From: Dactylosporangium fulvum
GTDB taxonomy: Bacteria > Actinomycetota > Actinomycetes > Mycobacteriales > Micromonosporaceae
Length of the DNA: 64,000 nucleotides
Reading direction: 5' to 3'
Assembly (NCBI RefSeq): GCF_025137375.1
Contig: NZ_CP073720.1
Span: 1,822,501 to 1,886,500, forward strand
This document shows, piece after piece, positions 8,090 to 17,262 of this stretch. Below the pieces are notes generated by a model. That model did not search any database. It saw only the letters and a program-made list of their open reading frames with translations, and was not told the DNA's origin. Position numbers and translations under genes: made by a program. Position 1 is the stretch's first letter, and every line of letters begins with the position of its first letter.

Positions 8090-8953
8090 ATGGACTTGGG
8101 TGAACGCATCGGACGGCTGGGAATCTGGGGCCAGGAGCTGCGCAGCACCGGCCTGACCGGCCAGCAGCGGGAGCAGGCCGCGGAGCTGGAGTCGCTCGGC
8201 TACGGCGCGATCTGGCTGGGCGGCAGCCCCGGCGTCGAGCACGCGCGGCCGCTGCTGGCGGCGACGGAGCGGGTCGTCGTGGCCACCGGCATCCTGAACA
8301 TCTGGCAGCACAAGCCCTCGGACGTGGCTGCGGAGACCGCCGCCGTCGAGCGCGACCACCCGGGCCGCTTGCTGCTCGGGCTCGGCGTGAGCCACAGCCA
8401 GCTCATCACCCAGTACCACCGGCCGTATGCGGCGATGGTGGACTTCCTCGACGGCCTGGACGCCTCGCCGACACCCGTCCCGCCGTCGCGCCGGGTCCTC
8501 GCCGCGCTCGGCCCCAGGATGCTGCGCCTCGCGGTGGAGCGCGCGGCCGGGGCGCACCCCTACATGGCGCCGCTGGAGCACACCGCCGCGGCTCGGGAGG
8601 TGCTCGGCGCCGGCCCGCTGCTGGCCCCGGAGATCAACGTCGTCGTCGAGACCGACCCGGCGACCGCGCGGGCCGCGGCCCGCGCCCACCTGGAGCCCTA
8701 CCTGGCGATGACGAACTACACGAACAACTTCCGCCGCTTCGGCTTCACCGACGACGACCTCGCCGGCGGCGGCAGCGACCGGCTGGTCGACGCGCTCTAC
8801 CTGTGGGGCGACCCGGACCGGATCCGCTCGCGTGCGCTCGCCTTCCACGACGCCGGCGCCGACCACCTGGCGGTGCAGGTCGTGCGCCCGCAGCCGACCG
8901 CCGACCTGCCCATGGTGCAGTACCGGGCGCTGGCGTCGGCCCTGGGCGGGTAG
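8090..8953 (+). CDS. LLM-class (luciferase-like) F420-dependent oxidoreductase
   Basis: This 287-residue protein is a bacterial-luciferase-like TIM barrel probably using coenzyme F420 (or FMN), which is abundant in actinobacteria. It begins LGERIGRLGIWGQELRSTGLT, and has LESLGYGAIWLGGSP, the strand VVVATGILNIWQHKP, and RLLLGLGVSHSQLITQY, typical of the subgroup often annotated as TIGR03620. The C-terminal YLWGDPDRIRSRALAFHDAGADHLAVQVV is the usual final barrel segment. The substrate is unknown. It ends 1 bp before the stop of the convergent gene at 8955, so there is no room for a separate terminator between them. Confidence 0.85.
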   Translation: MDLGERIGRLGIWGQELRSTGLTGQQREQAAELESLGYGAIWLGGSPGVEHARPLLAATERVVVATGILNIWQHKPSDVAAETAAVERDHPGRLLLGLGVSHSQLITQYHRPYAAMVDFLDGLDASPTPVPPSRRVLAALGPRMLRLAVERAAGAHPYMAPLEHTAAAREVLGAGPLLAPEINVVVETDPATARAAARAHLEPYLAMTNYTNNFRRFGFTDDDLAGGGSDRLVDALYLWGDPDRIRSRALAFHDAGADHLAVQVVRPQPTADLPMVQYRALASALGG

Positions 8954-8954
8954 G

Positions 8955-9899
8955 TCAGCTTCCCGCGCTGACCGCGGCGGCGAACAGCCGCTCGGGGTCG
9001 CCGAAGTACCGCCAGGGCCACACCGCGGGCCGGGTGCCGCTCAGCCGCAGGTGCGGGCGGGCCCGGCCGGGAACGTTCGCCTGGTGGTACAGCGCGGCGA
9101 ACGTCTGATGGGCCGTGATCGTCCACGGATGGTCGGCGAAGGCCGCGGCTCCGGCGAGCAGCCGGTCGGAGGCCGCGTCGACCTCCAGGCGGATCGCGGC
9201 GTCGGCGAAGTACCGCCAGGCGCGCCAGAACCGCGTGATCACGGTGCCCCGCAGGAGGCCGTCGACGTAGCCCTCGATGTGGGCCAGGGCGATCAGGGCC
9301 AGGAACGGGTGGCCGTCGGGCCGCTCCGCCACCCGCGTCCGGGCGAACGCCAGGACCCTCTCCTGGCTGCCGTACCACTTGTTGGTGAGGCCGGCCAGGT
9401 AGCGGGTGTGGGCGCGGTACAGGTCCGGCGCCAGGATCATCGCCCGCTTGAACACGTCGGTCGGCTCGCTCGTGTACAGCGGCGCGCCCAGCACCACCCC
9501 GGCGAGCTCGCTCCACGGCACCGGGTCGCTCAGGTTGAGCGCAGCCGCCCGCCGCAGGGCCCGGCGCGCCTCGCCGACCAGGACCTCCTGGTCGCGCAGC
9601 TGCCGATGGCTGGTGTGCTCACCATCGGCGGTGCCGCGCGCCGTCCACGCCGCGGCGGCGAGCGACGCCCCGAGCAGGAGCCAGCGCTCCGGCCCGTACG
9701 GCTGCCGGTCGGCGAGGTCGCGCAGCAGGTCCAGGTGCCGCTGTCCGGCGACGCCGAGCACTTCGACCGCGTGCTCCTTGCGATGGACGTCGTCGGCGGC
9801 CGCGATCAGCTCCAGCGCCGGCTGCGGGTCGGCGTCGTCCGCGAGCATCCGGAGCGCCTTCTCCAGCACCTCGTCGGAGAACGCAAGGTCGAGGGCCAC
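8955..9899 (-). CDS. Helical-repeat (TPR-like) protein of unknown function
   Basis: This 314-residue soluble protein is strongly helical with TPR/Sel1-like alternation (for example EKALRMLADDADPQPALELIAAADD, and VGEARRALRRAAALNLSDPVPWSELAGVVLGAPLY). It has no signal peptide or membrane segment. I recognise no catalytic motif; the C-terminal half is Trp/Arg-rich (ITRFWRAWRYFADAAIRLEVD, then HPWTITAHQTFAALYHQA). The start is a GTG at 9899 with a TAGGCT -10-like element 6 nt upstream. It may be a protein-interaction scaffold. It lies next to two regulator genes on the same strand but is separated from the HxlR gene by 57 bp. Confidence 0.6.
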   Translation of the reverse strand: MALDLAFSDEVLEKALRMLADDADPQPALELIAAADDVHRKEHAVEVLGVAGQRHLDLLRDLADRQPYGPERWLLLGASLAAAAWTARGTADGEHTSHRQLRDQEVLVGEARRALRRAAALNLSDPVPWSELAGVVLGAPLYTSEPTDVFKRAMILAPDLYRAHTRYLAGLTNKWYGSQERVLAFARTRVAERPDGHPFLALIALAHIEGYVDGLLRGTVITRFWRAWRYFADAAIRLEVDAASDRLLAGAAAFADHPWTITAHQTFAALYHQANVPGRARPHLRLSGTRPAVWPWRYFGDPERLFAAAVSAGS

Positions 9900-9956
9900 G
9901 ACGTGAGCCTAAGGCGGCCTATGACGCCTGGACCGGCGCAATCCGTCGTTATCGCC

Positions 9957-10325
9957 CTAGGAGGAGGTCGCCCGGTCGTCGTAGCGGCGGCGGGCCTCCG
10001 CGACGTCGGCGCGGTGGCGCTCGGCCCAGGCGGTCAGGGCGACCAGTGCCGAGTGGAGTTCCATGGCCATGGGCGTCAACCGGTACTCCACCCGGAGCGG
10101 GACGGTCGGGTACACGGTCCGGACCAGCAGGCCGTCACGCTCGAGGTTGCGCAGCGTCAGGGTCAGCATCCGCCGGCTGATGCCGCTGATGGCCCGCTCC
10201 AGCTCGGTGAACCGGATCGGGCCGTCAGCGGCGGCGACGAGAATGCACACGCTCCACTTGCCGGCGACCCGATCAACGACCTCCTGCACGGAGCAGGCCG
10301 GCGCGCAGCCGTCCTCGGACCGCAT
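9957..10325 (-). CDS. HxlR family winged-helix transcriptional regulator
   Basis: This 122-residue protein carries the HxlR/MarR-like winged helix: VVDRVAGKWSVCILVAAADGPIRFTELERAISGISRRMLTLTLRNLERDGLLVRTVYPTVPLRVEYRLT spans residues 16-84. Two Cys near the N-terminus (CAPAC) could act as a redox or thiol sensor, as in several HxlR proteins. It begins 6 bp after the stop of ideR on the same strand, so the two are probably co-transcribed. The target is not evident; no divergent oxidoreductase is directly adjacent. Confidence 0.85.
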   Translation of the reverse strand: MRSEDGCAPACSVQEVVDRVAGKWSVCILVAAADGPIRFTELERAISGISRRMLTLTLRNLERDGLLVRTVYPTVPLRVEYRLTPMAMELHSALVALTAWAERHRADVAEARRRYDDRATSS

Positions 10326-10331
10326 GGCGGG

Positions 10332-11012
10332 TCAGTGCGCGGCGACGAACACGCGCGAGGCGACCTCGCGGGGAAGCCGGATGCGCTCGCCTGCCCGGTC
10401 GATGCTGACACCGTCGCGCTCCTGCGCCACGGTGACCGTCGCGCCCGGGTCGATGCCGGCGGTGTGCAGCTGGCGCAGCACGTCGGCGTCGGTCTGGACG
10501 CTTTCGCAGATGCGGCTCACGACGACCGAACCGGCGAGCCCGGGGAACGCCAGGTTGCGCTCCGCGTCGCTCAGTTTGTCGGCGGTGTCGCTGCCCTCGA
10601 GGCCCTCCAGGCCCGGGATCGGGTTGCCGTAGGGCGAACGGGTCGGCCGGCCGAGCAGATCGTAGACCCGCTGCTCGACGGCGTCGCTCATGACGTGCTC
10701 CCAGCGGCAGGCCTCTTCGTGAGCCTCCTCATAGGGCAGGCCGATGACGTTGACCAGCAACAACTCGGCCAGCCGGTGCTTGCGCATGACCGCGACCGCG
10801 TGCGTGCGGCCCTCGTCGGTCAGCGCCAGGTGGCGGTCACCCTCGACGATCAGCAGGCCGTCACGCTCCATGCGAGCGACGGTCTGGCTGACGGTGGGGC
10901 CACTCTGGCGCAGACGCTCGGCGATCCTGGCCCGCTTGGGGACGATGCCCTCCTCCTCGAGCTCCAGGATCGTCTTCAGGTACATCTCGGTGGTATCGAC
11001 CAGGTCGTTCAC
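10332..11012 (-). CDS. ideR: IdeR/DtxR family metal-dependent repressor
   Basis: This 226-residue protein has the length and order of IdeR: N-terminal winged helix (TTEMYLKTILELEEEGIVPKRARIAERL, then SGPTVSQTVARMERDGL), a metal-binding dimerisation part with EEACRWEHVMSDAVEQRV containing the Cys, Glu and His ligands, and a C-terminal SH3-like domain (GATVTVAQERDGVSIDRAGERIRLP). In relatives the Fe(II)-bound dimer represses siderophore genes and activates iron storage. The GTG at 11012 follows GGGAGGGCAAGGGCA, a good ribosome site; a TAGCAT -10 lies further upstream. Proximity to sigB parallels the mycobacterial sigB-ideR neighbourhood. Confidence 0.9.
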   Translation of the reverse strand: MNDLVDTTEMYLKTILELEEEGIVPKRARIAERLRQSGPTVSQTVARMERDGLLIVEGDRHLALTDEGRTHAVAVMRKHRLAELLLVNVIGLPYEEAHEEACRWEHVMSDAVEQRVYDLLGRPTRSPYGNPIPGLEGLEGSDTADKLSDAERNLAFPGLAGSVVVSRICESVQTDADVLRQLHTAGIDPGATVTVAQERDGVSIDRAGERIRLPREVASRVFVAAH

Positions 11013-11067
11013 TGCCCTTGCCCTCCCGGTACGCGATGCTACTCGCTGCGTACGACAAGATTGGAAC

Positions 11068-11877
11068 GTGACAGCCAACCGGGCGATCTTGGACGTTGCC
11101 GTGCTCGCCGAGCTGGTGCGGTCAGCCCAACCGCCGACTCTTCTCGATGTGCGCTGGACCCTTGCGAAGGACGGCCGGGCCGCATACACGGCCGGCCATC
11201 TGCCTGGCGCGGTCTTCGCCGATCTCGACGTCGACCTCTGTGGACAGCCGGGCGCCGGTGGGAGGCATCCGCTGCCCGATCCCGCGGAGCTGGAGGCAGC
11301 ACTGCGGAGATTGGGGGTCCGCGCCGGACATCCGGTGGTGGTGTACGACGCAGGCGGATCCAATCCTACCGGCGCCGCGGCCCGTGCCTGGTGGACGCTG
11401 CGCTGGGCCGGTGTGGACGACGTCCGGGTGCTCGACGGCGGATACGCGGCGTGGGTGGCGGCAGGACTGCCGGTGACGACCGAGGAGCCGGTTCCGGCAG
11501 CAGGGGACGTCATTGTGACGCCTGGACACATGCCGGTATGGACCGAGGTCGAGGCCGCCGACCCGCGCAACACACTCATCGACGCCCGTGTCGCCGCCCG
11601 GTTCCGCGGCGACGCCGAGCCGGTCGACCCGGTCGCGGGCCACATCCCCGGTGCGGTCAACGTCCCGGCGGCGCGGACCGTCACGCCGGAAGGGCTGCTC
11701 AAGCCGCTCGGCATCAGCGGCGACCGGATCGGCGCCTATTGCGGGTCGGGGGTCACCGCCGCGCAGATCGTGCTCGCCCTCTACGCGGAAGGGCTGGACC
11801 CGGCGCTGTACGTGGGCTCGTGGAGCCACTGGATCACCGATCCGGCCCGAGCCGTCGCGACAGGGGAATCGTCGTGA
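11068..11877 (+). CDS. Thiosulfate / 3-mercaptopyruvate sulfurtransferase (two rhodanese domains)
   Basis: This 269-residue enzyme has two rhodanese domains. The first, inactive-type domain has LLDVRWTLAKDGRAAYTAGHLPGAVF at residues 25-50. The second carries the active-site loop YCGSGVTAAQIVLAL with the catalytic Cys and a CGSGVT loop typical of 3-mercaptopyruvate or thiosulfate sulfurtransferases. It moves sulfane sulfur to cyanide or thiols. The GTG at 11068 is chosen because the frame upstream runs antisense to ideR. Its TGA overlaps the GTG of acuC (GTGA), implying translational coupling. Confidence 0.88.
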   Translation: MTANRAILDVAVLAELVRSAQPPTLLDVRWTLAKDGRAAYTAGHLPGAVFADLDVDLCGQPGAGGRHPLPDPAELEAALRRLGVRAGHPVVVYDAGGSNPTGAAARAWWTLRWAGVDDVRVLDGGYAAWVAAGLPVTTEEPVPAAGDVIVTPGHMPVWTEVEAADPRNTLIDARVAARFRGDAEPVDPVAGHIPGAVNVPAARTVTPEGLLKPLGISGDRIGAYCGSGVTAAQIVLALYAEGLDPALYVGSWSHWITDPARAVATGESS

Positions 11878-13049
11878 ACACTCTCGTGGTCTGGGACGAG
11901 GCGCTCCTGCGGTACGACATGGGCGACCATCCGCTGGATCCGGTGCGGGTGGAGCTGACCATGGCGCTCGCGCGGTCGCTCGGGGTGCTGGACCGTCCAG
12001 GTGTCACCGTCCAGCGGCCGGAGCCGGCCACCGACGCCGTCCTCGCGACCGTCCACGACCCCGACTACATCGCCGTCGTGAAGGCCGCGTCGACCGGCCG
12101 GCGGATCAGCATGATGGGCCTCGGCACGCTCGACAACCCGACGTTCGTGGGCATGCACGAGGCGAGCGCGCTGATCGCCGGCGCCACGCGGCGGGCCGCC
12201 GAGGCGGTGTGGCTGGGCGAGACCGACCGTGCGGTCAGCATCTCGGGCGGCCTGCACCACGCCATGCCGGACCGCGCGGCCGGATTCTGCGTCTACAACG
12301 ACCCCGCGGTCGCGATCAAGCGCGTCCTCGAGCTCGGCGCGGAGCGGGTGGCCTACGTCGACATCGACGTGCACCACGGCGACGGGGTGCAGGAGATCTT
12401 CTACAACGACCCGCGGGTGCTCACGATCAGCCTGCACGAGTCCCCGCGCACACTGTTTCCCGGCACCGGGTTCCCCGACGAGACCGGCGGAGCGGGCGCG
12501 GAGGGGTCGGCGGTCAACGTGGCGCTGCCGCCCGGGACGGACGACAAGGGCTGGCTGCGGGCGTTTCATGCGGTGGTACCAGGTGTGCTGCGCGCCTTCC
12601 GCCCGCAGCTGCTCTTCACGCAGTGCGGCGCCGACACGTACCGGCACGATCCGCTCGCCAACCTGCGGCTCACCGTCGACGGCCAGCGCGCGGCGTACCT
12701 CGCCCTGCGGGACCTCGCCACCGAAGTCGCCAGCGGGAAGTGGGTCGCCAGCGGCGGCGGCGGATACGCGCTGGTCGAATGCGTCCCGCGGGCCTGGACC
12801 CATCTGCTGGCGGTGCTGACCGGCGACGCGCTGGACCCGGCGGTGGAGACACCCGCGGCCTGGCGGGAACTGGCCGCCGAGCGGCGCCCCTCCCATCGGG
12901 TGCCGCCGGCGATGACGGACGGCGGCGACGCCGCGTGGAACCCGTGGGTGCCGGGCGAGTCCCCGGACGCGATCGACCGCTCGATCATGGCGACCCGCCG
13001 CCTGACGTTCCCGTTCTTCGGCCTGGACCCGCACGACCCGCGTGACTAG
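11874..13049 (+). CDS. acuC: AcuC-like class I histone-deacetylase-family protein
   Basis: This 391-residue zinc hydrolase resembles AcuC, which in Bacillus deacetylates acetyl-CoA synthetase. Zinc-site and catalytic motifs are visible: SGGLHHAMPDRAAGFCVYNDPAVAI (tandem His), VAYVDIDVHHGDGVQEIFY (Asp and His ligands) and TQCGADTYRHDPL (final Asp). The GTG start overlaps the sulfurtransferase stop and has AGGGGAA 6 nt upstream. A GNAT/acyl-CoA-synthetase fusion, a probable lysine acyltransferase, follows at 13358, so an acetylation-deacetylation pair is plausible; this is inference from neighbourhood. The same reading frame is open far upstream, but that part is antisense to other genes. Confidence 0.88.
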   Translation: MNTLVVWDEALLRYDMGDHPLDPVRVELTMALARSLGVLDRPGVTVQRPEPATDAVLATVHDPDYIAVVKAASTGRRISMMGLGTLDNPTFVGMHEASALIAGATRRAAEAVWLGETDRAVSISGGLHHAMPDRAAGFCVYNDPAVAIKRVLELGAERVAYVDIDVHHGDGVQEIFYNDPRVLTISLHESPRTLFPGTGFPDETGGAGAEGSAVNVALPPGTDDKGWLRAFHAVVPGVLRAFRPQLLFTQCGADTYRHDPLANLRLTVDGQRAAYLALRDLATEVASGKWVASGGGGYALVECVPRAWTHLLAVLTGDALDPAVETPAAWRELAAERRPSHRVPPAMTDGGDAAWNPWVPGESPDAIDRSIMATRRLTFPFFGLDPHDPRD

Positions 13050-13055
13050 GGCGTG

Positions 13056-13325
13056 TCAGGTGCGGACGACAGCCTCGATCCGGGAGAGCCGCCGCTTGAT
13101 CTGATCCAGCTCGGCCAGCATCGCGCTCTCCGCCGCCGGGGAAGTGCCGAACGACGTCTCGGGCGACGCGGCGGACCGCAACGACGAGAGCTCGTCGTGC
13201 AGTGCGATCAGTGTCCGGGCCACGACGTCGAGGAACTCGTCCACCTCGTCCTCGTCGTAGCCGCGCTTGCCGAAGGGCGCCTTCGCGAACCTGACGGCCT
13301 GCACGTCCGCCGGGGTCAACATCAT
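13056..13325 (-). CDS. Short DivIVA-domain protein
   Basis: This 89-residue protein starts [33 protein letters not shown], the conserved N-terminal membrane- and curvature-binding motif of DivIVA/Wag31, followed by one coiled coil (residues 30-85). It lacks the long C-terminal coiled coil of Wag31, so it is one of the small paralogues common in actinobacteria rather than the polar growth determinant. The ATG at 13325 is supported by TACCGT 7 nt upstream, a leaderless arrangement. The stop lies 6 bp from the end of acuC (convergent). It is divergent from the acyltransferase fusion gene. Confidence 0.85.
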   Translation of the reverse strand: MMLTPADVQAVRFAKAPFGKRGYDEDEVDEFLDVVARTLIALHDELSSLRSAASPETSFGTSPAAESAMLAELDQIKRRLSRIEAVVRT

Positions 13326-13357
13326 GCCGGACACGGTACATCCCCCGTGGTGCGACG

Positions 13358-15979
13358 ATGGGGAACGTGAACGACACGTCGAGTCGGGCCGCGGACGTCC
13401 TGCTCTCGGACGGCACAACCGTCCACGTGCGGCCGATCCGGGCCGACGACGCCGACCGGATCGTGGCGCTGCACTCGCGGTTCTCCGAGCGCACCCGCTA
13501 CCTGCGGTACTTCTCCGCCTACCCGCGCATCCCGCCGCGCGACCTGGAGCGCTTCGTCAACGTCGACCACCACGACCGCGAGGCGTTCGTCGTGGAGCAC
13601 GCCGGTGAGCTGATCGCGGTCGGGCGGTACGAGCGGCTCGGCGCCGGCTCGCACCAGGCCGAGGTCGCCTTCGTCGTCGAGGACGCGCACCAGGGCCGGG
13701 GGATCGGGTCGGTGCTCATCGAGCATCTGGTCGCGGCCGCAGGTACCGAGGGCATCACCGAGTTCGAGGCGGACGTGCTGCCGGTGAACCAGGCCATGCT
13801 GCGCGTGTTCATGGCCGCCGGGTTCCGCATCGAGCGTGAGTTCGCCGACGGGGTCGTGCACCTGTGGTTCCCGATCGCCGCCACGCCCGACTCCCTGCGT
13901 GTCCAGCGGGCCCGCGAACAGCAGGCCGAGGCCCGCTCGATCGGCCGGCTGCTCAACCCGCGCGGCGTGGCCGTCTACGGCGCCCGCGCCGACGGCACCG
14001 GCATCGGCGCGGCCCTGCTGAGCCACCTCAAGAGCGCCGGGTTCGCCGGTGAGCTGATCCCGGTCCACCCGTCCGCCACAGTGGTCGGCGGCCTTCCCGC
14101 CGTCGCCTCGTTGCGCGGCACCGCCGGTGTCGACCTCGCCGTCGTCGCGGTGCCGGCCGAGGCCGTCCCGGGTGTCGTCGAGGACTGCGCCGCAGCCGGC
14201 GTCCACGGTCTCGTCGTCGTGTCGGCCGGGTTCGCCGAGTCGGGCCGGGCCGGCGCCGGGGCGCAGGCGGCGCTGCTGCGGGCGGTCCGCAGCCAGGGCA
14301 TGCGCCTCGTCGGCCCCAACTGCCTCGGCATCGCCAACACCGACCCCGGCGTGCGGCTCAACGCCACACTGGCCCCGCTGCTGCCCCGCCGGGGCCGTGT
14401 CGGCTTCTTCAGCCAGTCGGCCGCGCTCGGCACGGCGCTGCTGGCCGAGGCCGACCGGCGCGGCCTGGGCCTGTCGACGTTCGTTTCCGCTGGCAACCGC
14501 GCCGACGTGTCCGGCAACGACGCGTTGCAATACTGGCGGGAGGACCCGCACACCGACGCCGTCCTGCTGTACCTCGAGACGTTCGGCAACCCGCGCAAGT
14601 TCGCGCGCATCGCCCGCGAACTGGCCCGCCGCAAGCCGGTCACCGCCGTCGCCAGCCCGGTCCGGCCACCGGCACTCGACGCGGTGACGGTCGGCCCCGA
14701 CGCGCGCGGCGTGGCGGCCCTGTTCGCGAGCTCCGGCGTCATCCGGGTCGACACCGTCGCCGAGCTGTTCGACGTCGGGCTGCTCATCGCCGGGCAGCCG
14801 CTGCCGCCCGGCAACCGCGTCGCGGTCGTCACCAACGCCGCCGCCCTGGGCGTGCTCACCGTCGCCAAGGCGCCGGCCGCCGGGCTGCGCGTCGCCGCGG
14901 GCTACCCGCGGGATCTCGGCCCCACCGTGTCGGACGTGGACTTCGTGCAGGCCGTCCACGACGCCCTCGACGACGAGAACGTGGACGCGGTGGTCGCCGC
15001 GTACGCGCCCGCGCTCGCCGAGGGCGACAAGCTGGGCGTCGCCGAACTCCTGCGCAGCTCCACCGCCGGATCGGCCCGGCCGCTGGCCGTGGTGATGCCG
15101 GCGGACCCGTCGTTCACGGTGGCCCCCGCGTACGTCGACGGCGACCCGCCCGCGCTGCCGATGTTCCCCGCGATCGAGGAAGCGGTGCGGGCGTTGGGGC
15201 GGGTCGCGCGGTACGCCGCGTGGCGCCGCGAGCCGATCGGCGCCCTGCCGACAGCGCTGCCCGGCGTGGACACCGCCGCCGGAAATACCGTTGCCACGCG
15301 CCTGGCCACCTCGGCGTCATCCGGCGACGACGTCGTGGCGGACGAACTGTTGGCCGCCTACGGCATCCCGGTCGTGCCGTCCCGTCCGGCCGCCGGCGCG
15401 GCGGTGGGCACGGTGGCGGCCGAGCTCGGCTACCCGGTGGCGCTGAAGGTGGCGACGAAGCCGTGGCGCCACCGGATCGACCTGGGTGCGGTACGCCTGA
15501 ACCTGACCTCGGCGGCGCTGGTCCAGGAGGCGTACGAGGAGCTGGAGCGCCTCTTCGGCCGCGGCGTCGAGGTGGTCGTCCAGCCGATGGTCGCCCCCGG
15601 CGTGGCGTGTGTCGTCGAGGTGGTCGACGACCCGTCGTTCGGCCCGGTCGTCGGTTTCGGCCTGGGCGGCGAGGCGGCCGACCTCCTCGGCGACCGCGCC
15701 TGGCGCCCGGTACCGTTGACCGACCGCGACGCGGCCGCACTGGTCCGCGCGCCGCGGGCGGCCCCGCTGCTCACCGGCTACCGCGGCGCGGCGCCGGTCG
15801 ACCTGGACGCGCTGGCCGACCTCCTGCTGCGGATCGGCAGACTGGTGGACGAACAGCCGGCGCTGTCGGCGCTGTCGCTGAACCCGGTGCTGGCCCGCCC
15901 GACAGGCTTGGCAGTGCTGCACGCGAGCGCGGTGTTCGCCGGCCTGCCGCGCCCCGACCAGGGCCCGAGGCGCCTCTGA
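13358..15979 (+). CDS. Pat-type lysine acyltransferase: GNAT fused to ADP-forming acyl-CoA synthetase domains
   Basis: This 873-residue protein has an N-terminal GNAT domain (residues 20-175; acetyl-CoA loop [18 protein letters not shown]) followed by CoA-binding ([18 protein letters not shown]), succinyl-CoA-synthetase-like ([14 protein letters not shown]) and C-terminal ATP-grasp parts ([14 protein letters not shown], then [31 protein letters not shown]). The GNAT domain is N-terminal, the reverse of enteric Pat/PatZ; related actinobacterial fusions act as protein lysine acetyltransferases. SQSAALG has Ala where active synthetases usually have Gly, so the synthetase part may be regulatory. 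The start could instead be GTG 13367, which has a GACGAT -10-like element 7 nt upstream. Confidence 0.88.
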   Translation: MGNVNDTSSRAADVLLSDGTTVHVRPIRADDADRIVALHSRFSERTRYLRYFSAYPRIPPRDLERFVNVDHHDREAFVVEHAGELIAVGRYERLGAGSHQAEVAFVVEDAHQGRGIGSVLIEHLVAAAGTEGITEFEADVLPVNQAMLRVFMAAGFRIEREFADGVVHLWFPIAATPDSLRVQRAREQQAEARSIGRLLNPRGVAVYGARADGTGIGAALLSHLKSAGFAGELIPVHPSATVVGGLPAVASLRGTAGVDLAVVAVPAEAVPGVVEDCAAAGVHGLVVVSAGFAESGRAGAGAQAALLRAVRSQGMRLVGPNCLGIANTDPGVRLNATLAPLLPRRGRVGFFSQSAALGTALLAEADRRGLGLSTFVSAGNRADVSGNDALQYWREDPHTDAVLLYLETFGNPRKFARIARELARRKPVTAVASPVRPPALDAVTVGPDARGVAALFASSGVIRVDTVAELFDVGLLIAGQPLPPGNRVAVVTNAAALGVLTVAKAPAAGLRVAAGYPRDLGPTVSDVDFVQAVHDALDDENVDAVVAAYAPALAEGDKLGVAELLRSSTAGSARPLAVVMPADPSFTVAPAYVDGDPPALPMFPAIEEAVRALGRVARYAAWRREPIGALPTALPGVDTAAGNTVATRLATSASSGDDVVADELLAAYGIPVVPSRPAAGAAVGTVAAELGYPVALKVATKPWRHRIDLGAVRLNLTSAALVQEAYEELERLFGRGVEVVVQPMVAPGVACVVEVVDDPSFGPVVGFGLGGEAADLLGDRAWRPVPLTDRDAAALVRAPRAAPLLTGYRGAAPVDLDALADLLLRIGRLVDEQPALSALSLNPVLARPTGLAVLHASAVFAGLPRPDQGPRRL

Positions 15980-16003
15980 CCTTGTAGCCCGAAGCCGGTT
16001 CGA

Positions 16004-16165
16004 CCTGCTGTCCTGCCCCGGCCTGCTGTCCTGCCCCGGCCTGCTGTCCTGCCCCGGCCTGCTGGCCTGCCCCGGCCTGCTGGCCTGCCCCGGCCTGCTG
16101 GCCTGCCCCGGCCTGCTGGCCTGCCCCGGCCTGCTGGCCTGCCCCGGCCTGCTGGCCTGCCCCGA
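16004..16165. repeat. Minisatellite: nine tandem 18-bp repeats
   Basis: The unit is CCTGCTG(T/G)CCTGCCCCGG. The first three copies have T and the next six have G at the variable position; the last ends in CGA. There are no spacers, so it is not a CRISPR. It begins 24 bp after the stop of the acyltransferase fusion gene. Both strands read as short-period peptide repeats but no start signal supports coding. Confidence 0.85.
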
Positions 16166-16609
16166 CCCGCCGGCCCCTTTGACCTGCTCGATCTGGCGAC
16201 CTGATCGATCTGCTCGGCTCGGCTCGGCACGGCTCGGCTGGACCCGCTGGGCGGTCTGACTTGCTGGCCCGGCCCGACCCACCGGCCCGGCCGACTCACG
16301 GCCCATTCGACCTGCCGGACCTGGCGACCTGATCGACTTGTCCGGCTCGGCTCTGCCCAGCCGACCCGCTGGGCCGGACCGACCCGACCGACCCGACCGG
16401 CTCGCCCCGACCGCACAACCACGCCGCTCACCAACCGTGTCGGCGGCAAACCGTCCGTCGGAGTTTGCCGACTTGGCGGGCTGGGGCGGGTTCGGTCAGC
16501 ACAGGATGGAGCCGCACGGCCACGGGCGGTGGCAGCATCGTGGTGGCGAGCGGCTCGCGTGCAGCCGGCCGACGGCGACGTTCTGGGTCTTACTGCCGGC
16601 TGAGGTCAA
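16166..16609. other. Low-complexity G/C-rich intergenic DNA
   Basis: This stretch is made of degenerate CGGCT, CTGG and GACCCG runs (for example ggctcggctcggcacggctcggct near 16218) and a small inverted repeat GGCAAAC/GTTTGCC at 16445-16469. I see no gene with a credible start or domain. It separates the convergent acyltransferase fusion and sigB genes together with the adjoining repeats. Confidence 0.6.
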
Positions 16610-16846
16610 TTTCATGATCACAGAGTTTTCGTGTTGTCCCAGAGCCTGTTGCGCAATTCGGATCCCTCGCGCGCCAACCCCGACAACCGCGCCGATCTTG
16701 GAGTTGTGGTCCTTGACAAATCCGGACAAATTCGGAGGTTCATGGCGCCACAACTCCAAGATCGGCGCGTAGTTGGGCCGCCAACGCTGTCCCAGCGAAT
16801 TACGCAACAGGCTCCCCAGTAGCACGAAAACTTTGTGATCATGAAA
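16610..16846. mobile_element. 237-bp fold-back (MITE-like) element with nested inverted repeats
   Basis: The outer arms are 51 nt each (16610-16660 and 16796-16846); they start TTTCATGATCACA and match with about eight differences. Nested inside is a perfect 21-nt inverted repeat (16689-16709 and 16748-16768) containing CCGATCTTGGAGTTGTGG. The element is less GC-rich than its surroundings and encodes nothing recognisable. It could be a non-autonomous transposable element or a structured transcript. No clear target-site duplication was seen. Confidence 0.65.
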
Positions 16847-16873
16847 CTCTGCCGGGCGAGCTGTCGTCGCGCA

Positions 16874-16925
16874 TTGACCTTGGTGGTTTTCCGTGGCCAG
16901 GACCACCGAAAGTCACCAAGGTCAA
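16874..16925. repeat. Dispersed hairpin repeat, copy A
   Basis: Arms TTGACCTTGGTG (16874-16885) and CACCAAGGTCAA (16914-16925) pair perfectly, and an inner GTGG/CCAC adds to the stem. The same outer arms recur at 30005 and 38948, in each case between convergent genes. This is the most diverged copy. Confidence 0.7.
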
Positions 16926-17262
16926 CTCGTTCGGTGATCGTGTTTGTCGAGATTACCGCTATATGTGCATATTTCGGGCAGAGTGCGGAGCGACGGGTGG
17001 GCGAAGTCGTGGGCAGCCGGGCGAAGAAAGTGGTGGAGCAGCGGGCGGGAGAAAGCTGTCCGGCCTGGGAAGCAGCATGCGCGAGGAACTGCGCGGCCTG
17101 GGAAGCGGCGGGCGGGAGGAGCCGCGCGGCTTGGCCAAGCTGCACACCCAGCAGCGCTGCTGGCCACCGTCCGGGCTGGTCGCTGTCCGGGCTTGGCGCC
17201 CTACCCCGGTGGGCGTCCACCCAGAACTCGGCGGCCCCGCCGCAGGTGAAGGTGTGGTCCAA
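16926..17262. other. Intergenic DNA without a recognisable gene
   Basis: A short A/T-richer stretch (about 16935-16980, with TATATGTGCATATTTCGGGC) leads into G-rich degenerate repeats (gcgggcgggag..., gcgcggcctgggaagc...). Open frames here have no domain, no ribosome site and repeat-like composition. I see no RNA gene. Confidence 0.5.

Noticed and set aside
8832..13049. A single plus-strand frame open for about 1,400 codons
   Set aside because: Only its end (11874-13049) has a start signal and a known domain (AcuC). The upstream part runs through the oxidoreductase gene in another frame and antisense to three minus-strand genes; long open antisense frames are expected at this GC content.
16004..16165. 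Possible CRISPR array
   Set aside because: Units of 18 bp are directly adjacent with no unique spacers, no palindromic repeat and no cas genes.
15317..16449. Minus-strand frames encoding repeated GQASRP or PAGRGR peptides
   Set aside because: The repeats come from the 18-bp minisatellite and continue antisense into the acyltransferase fusion gene; no ribosome site or domain supports a collagen-like protein.
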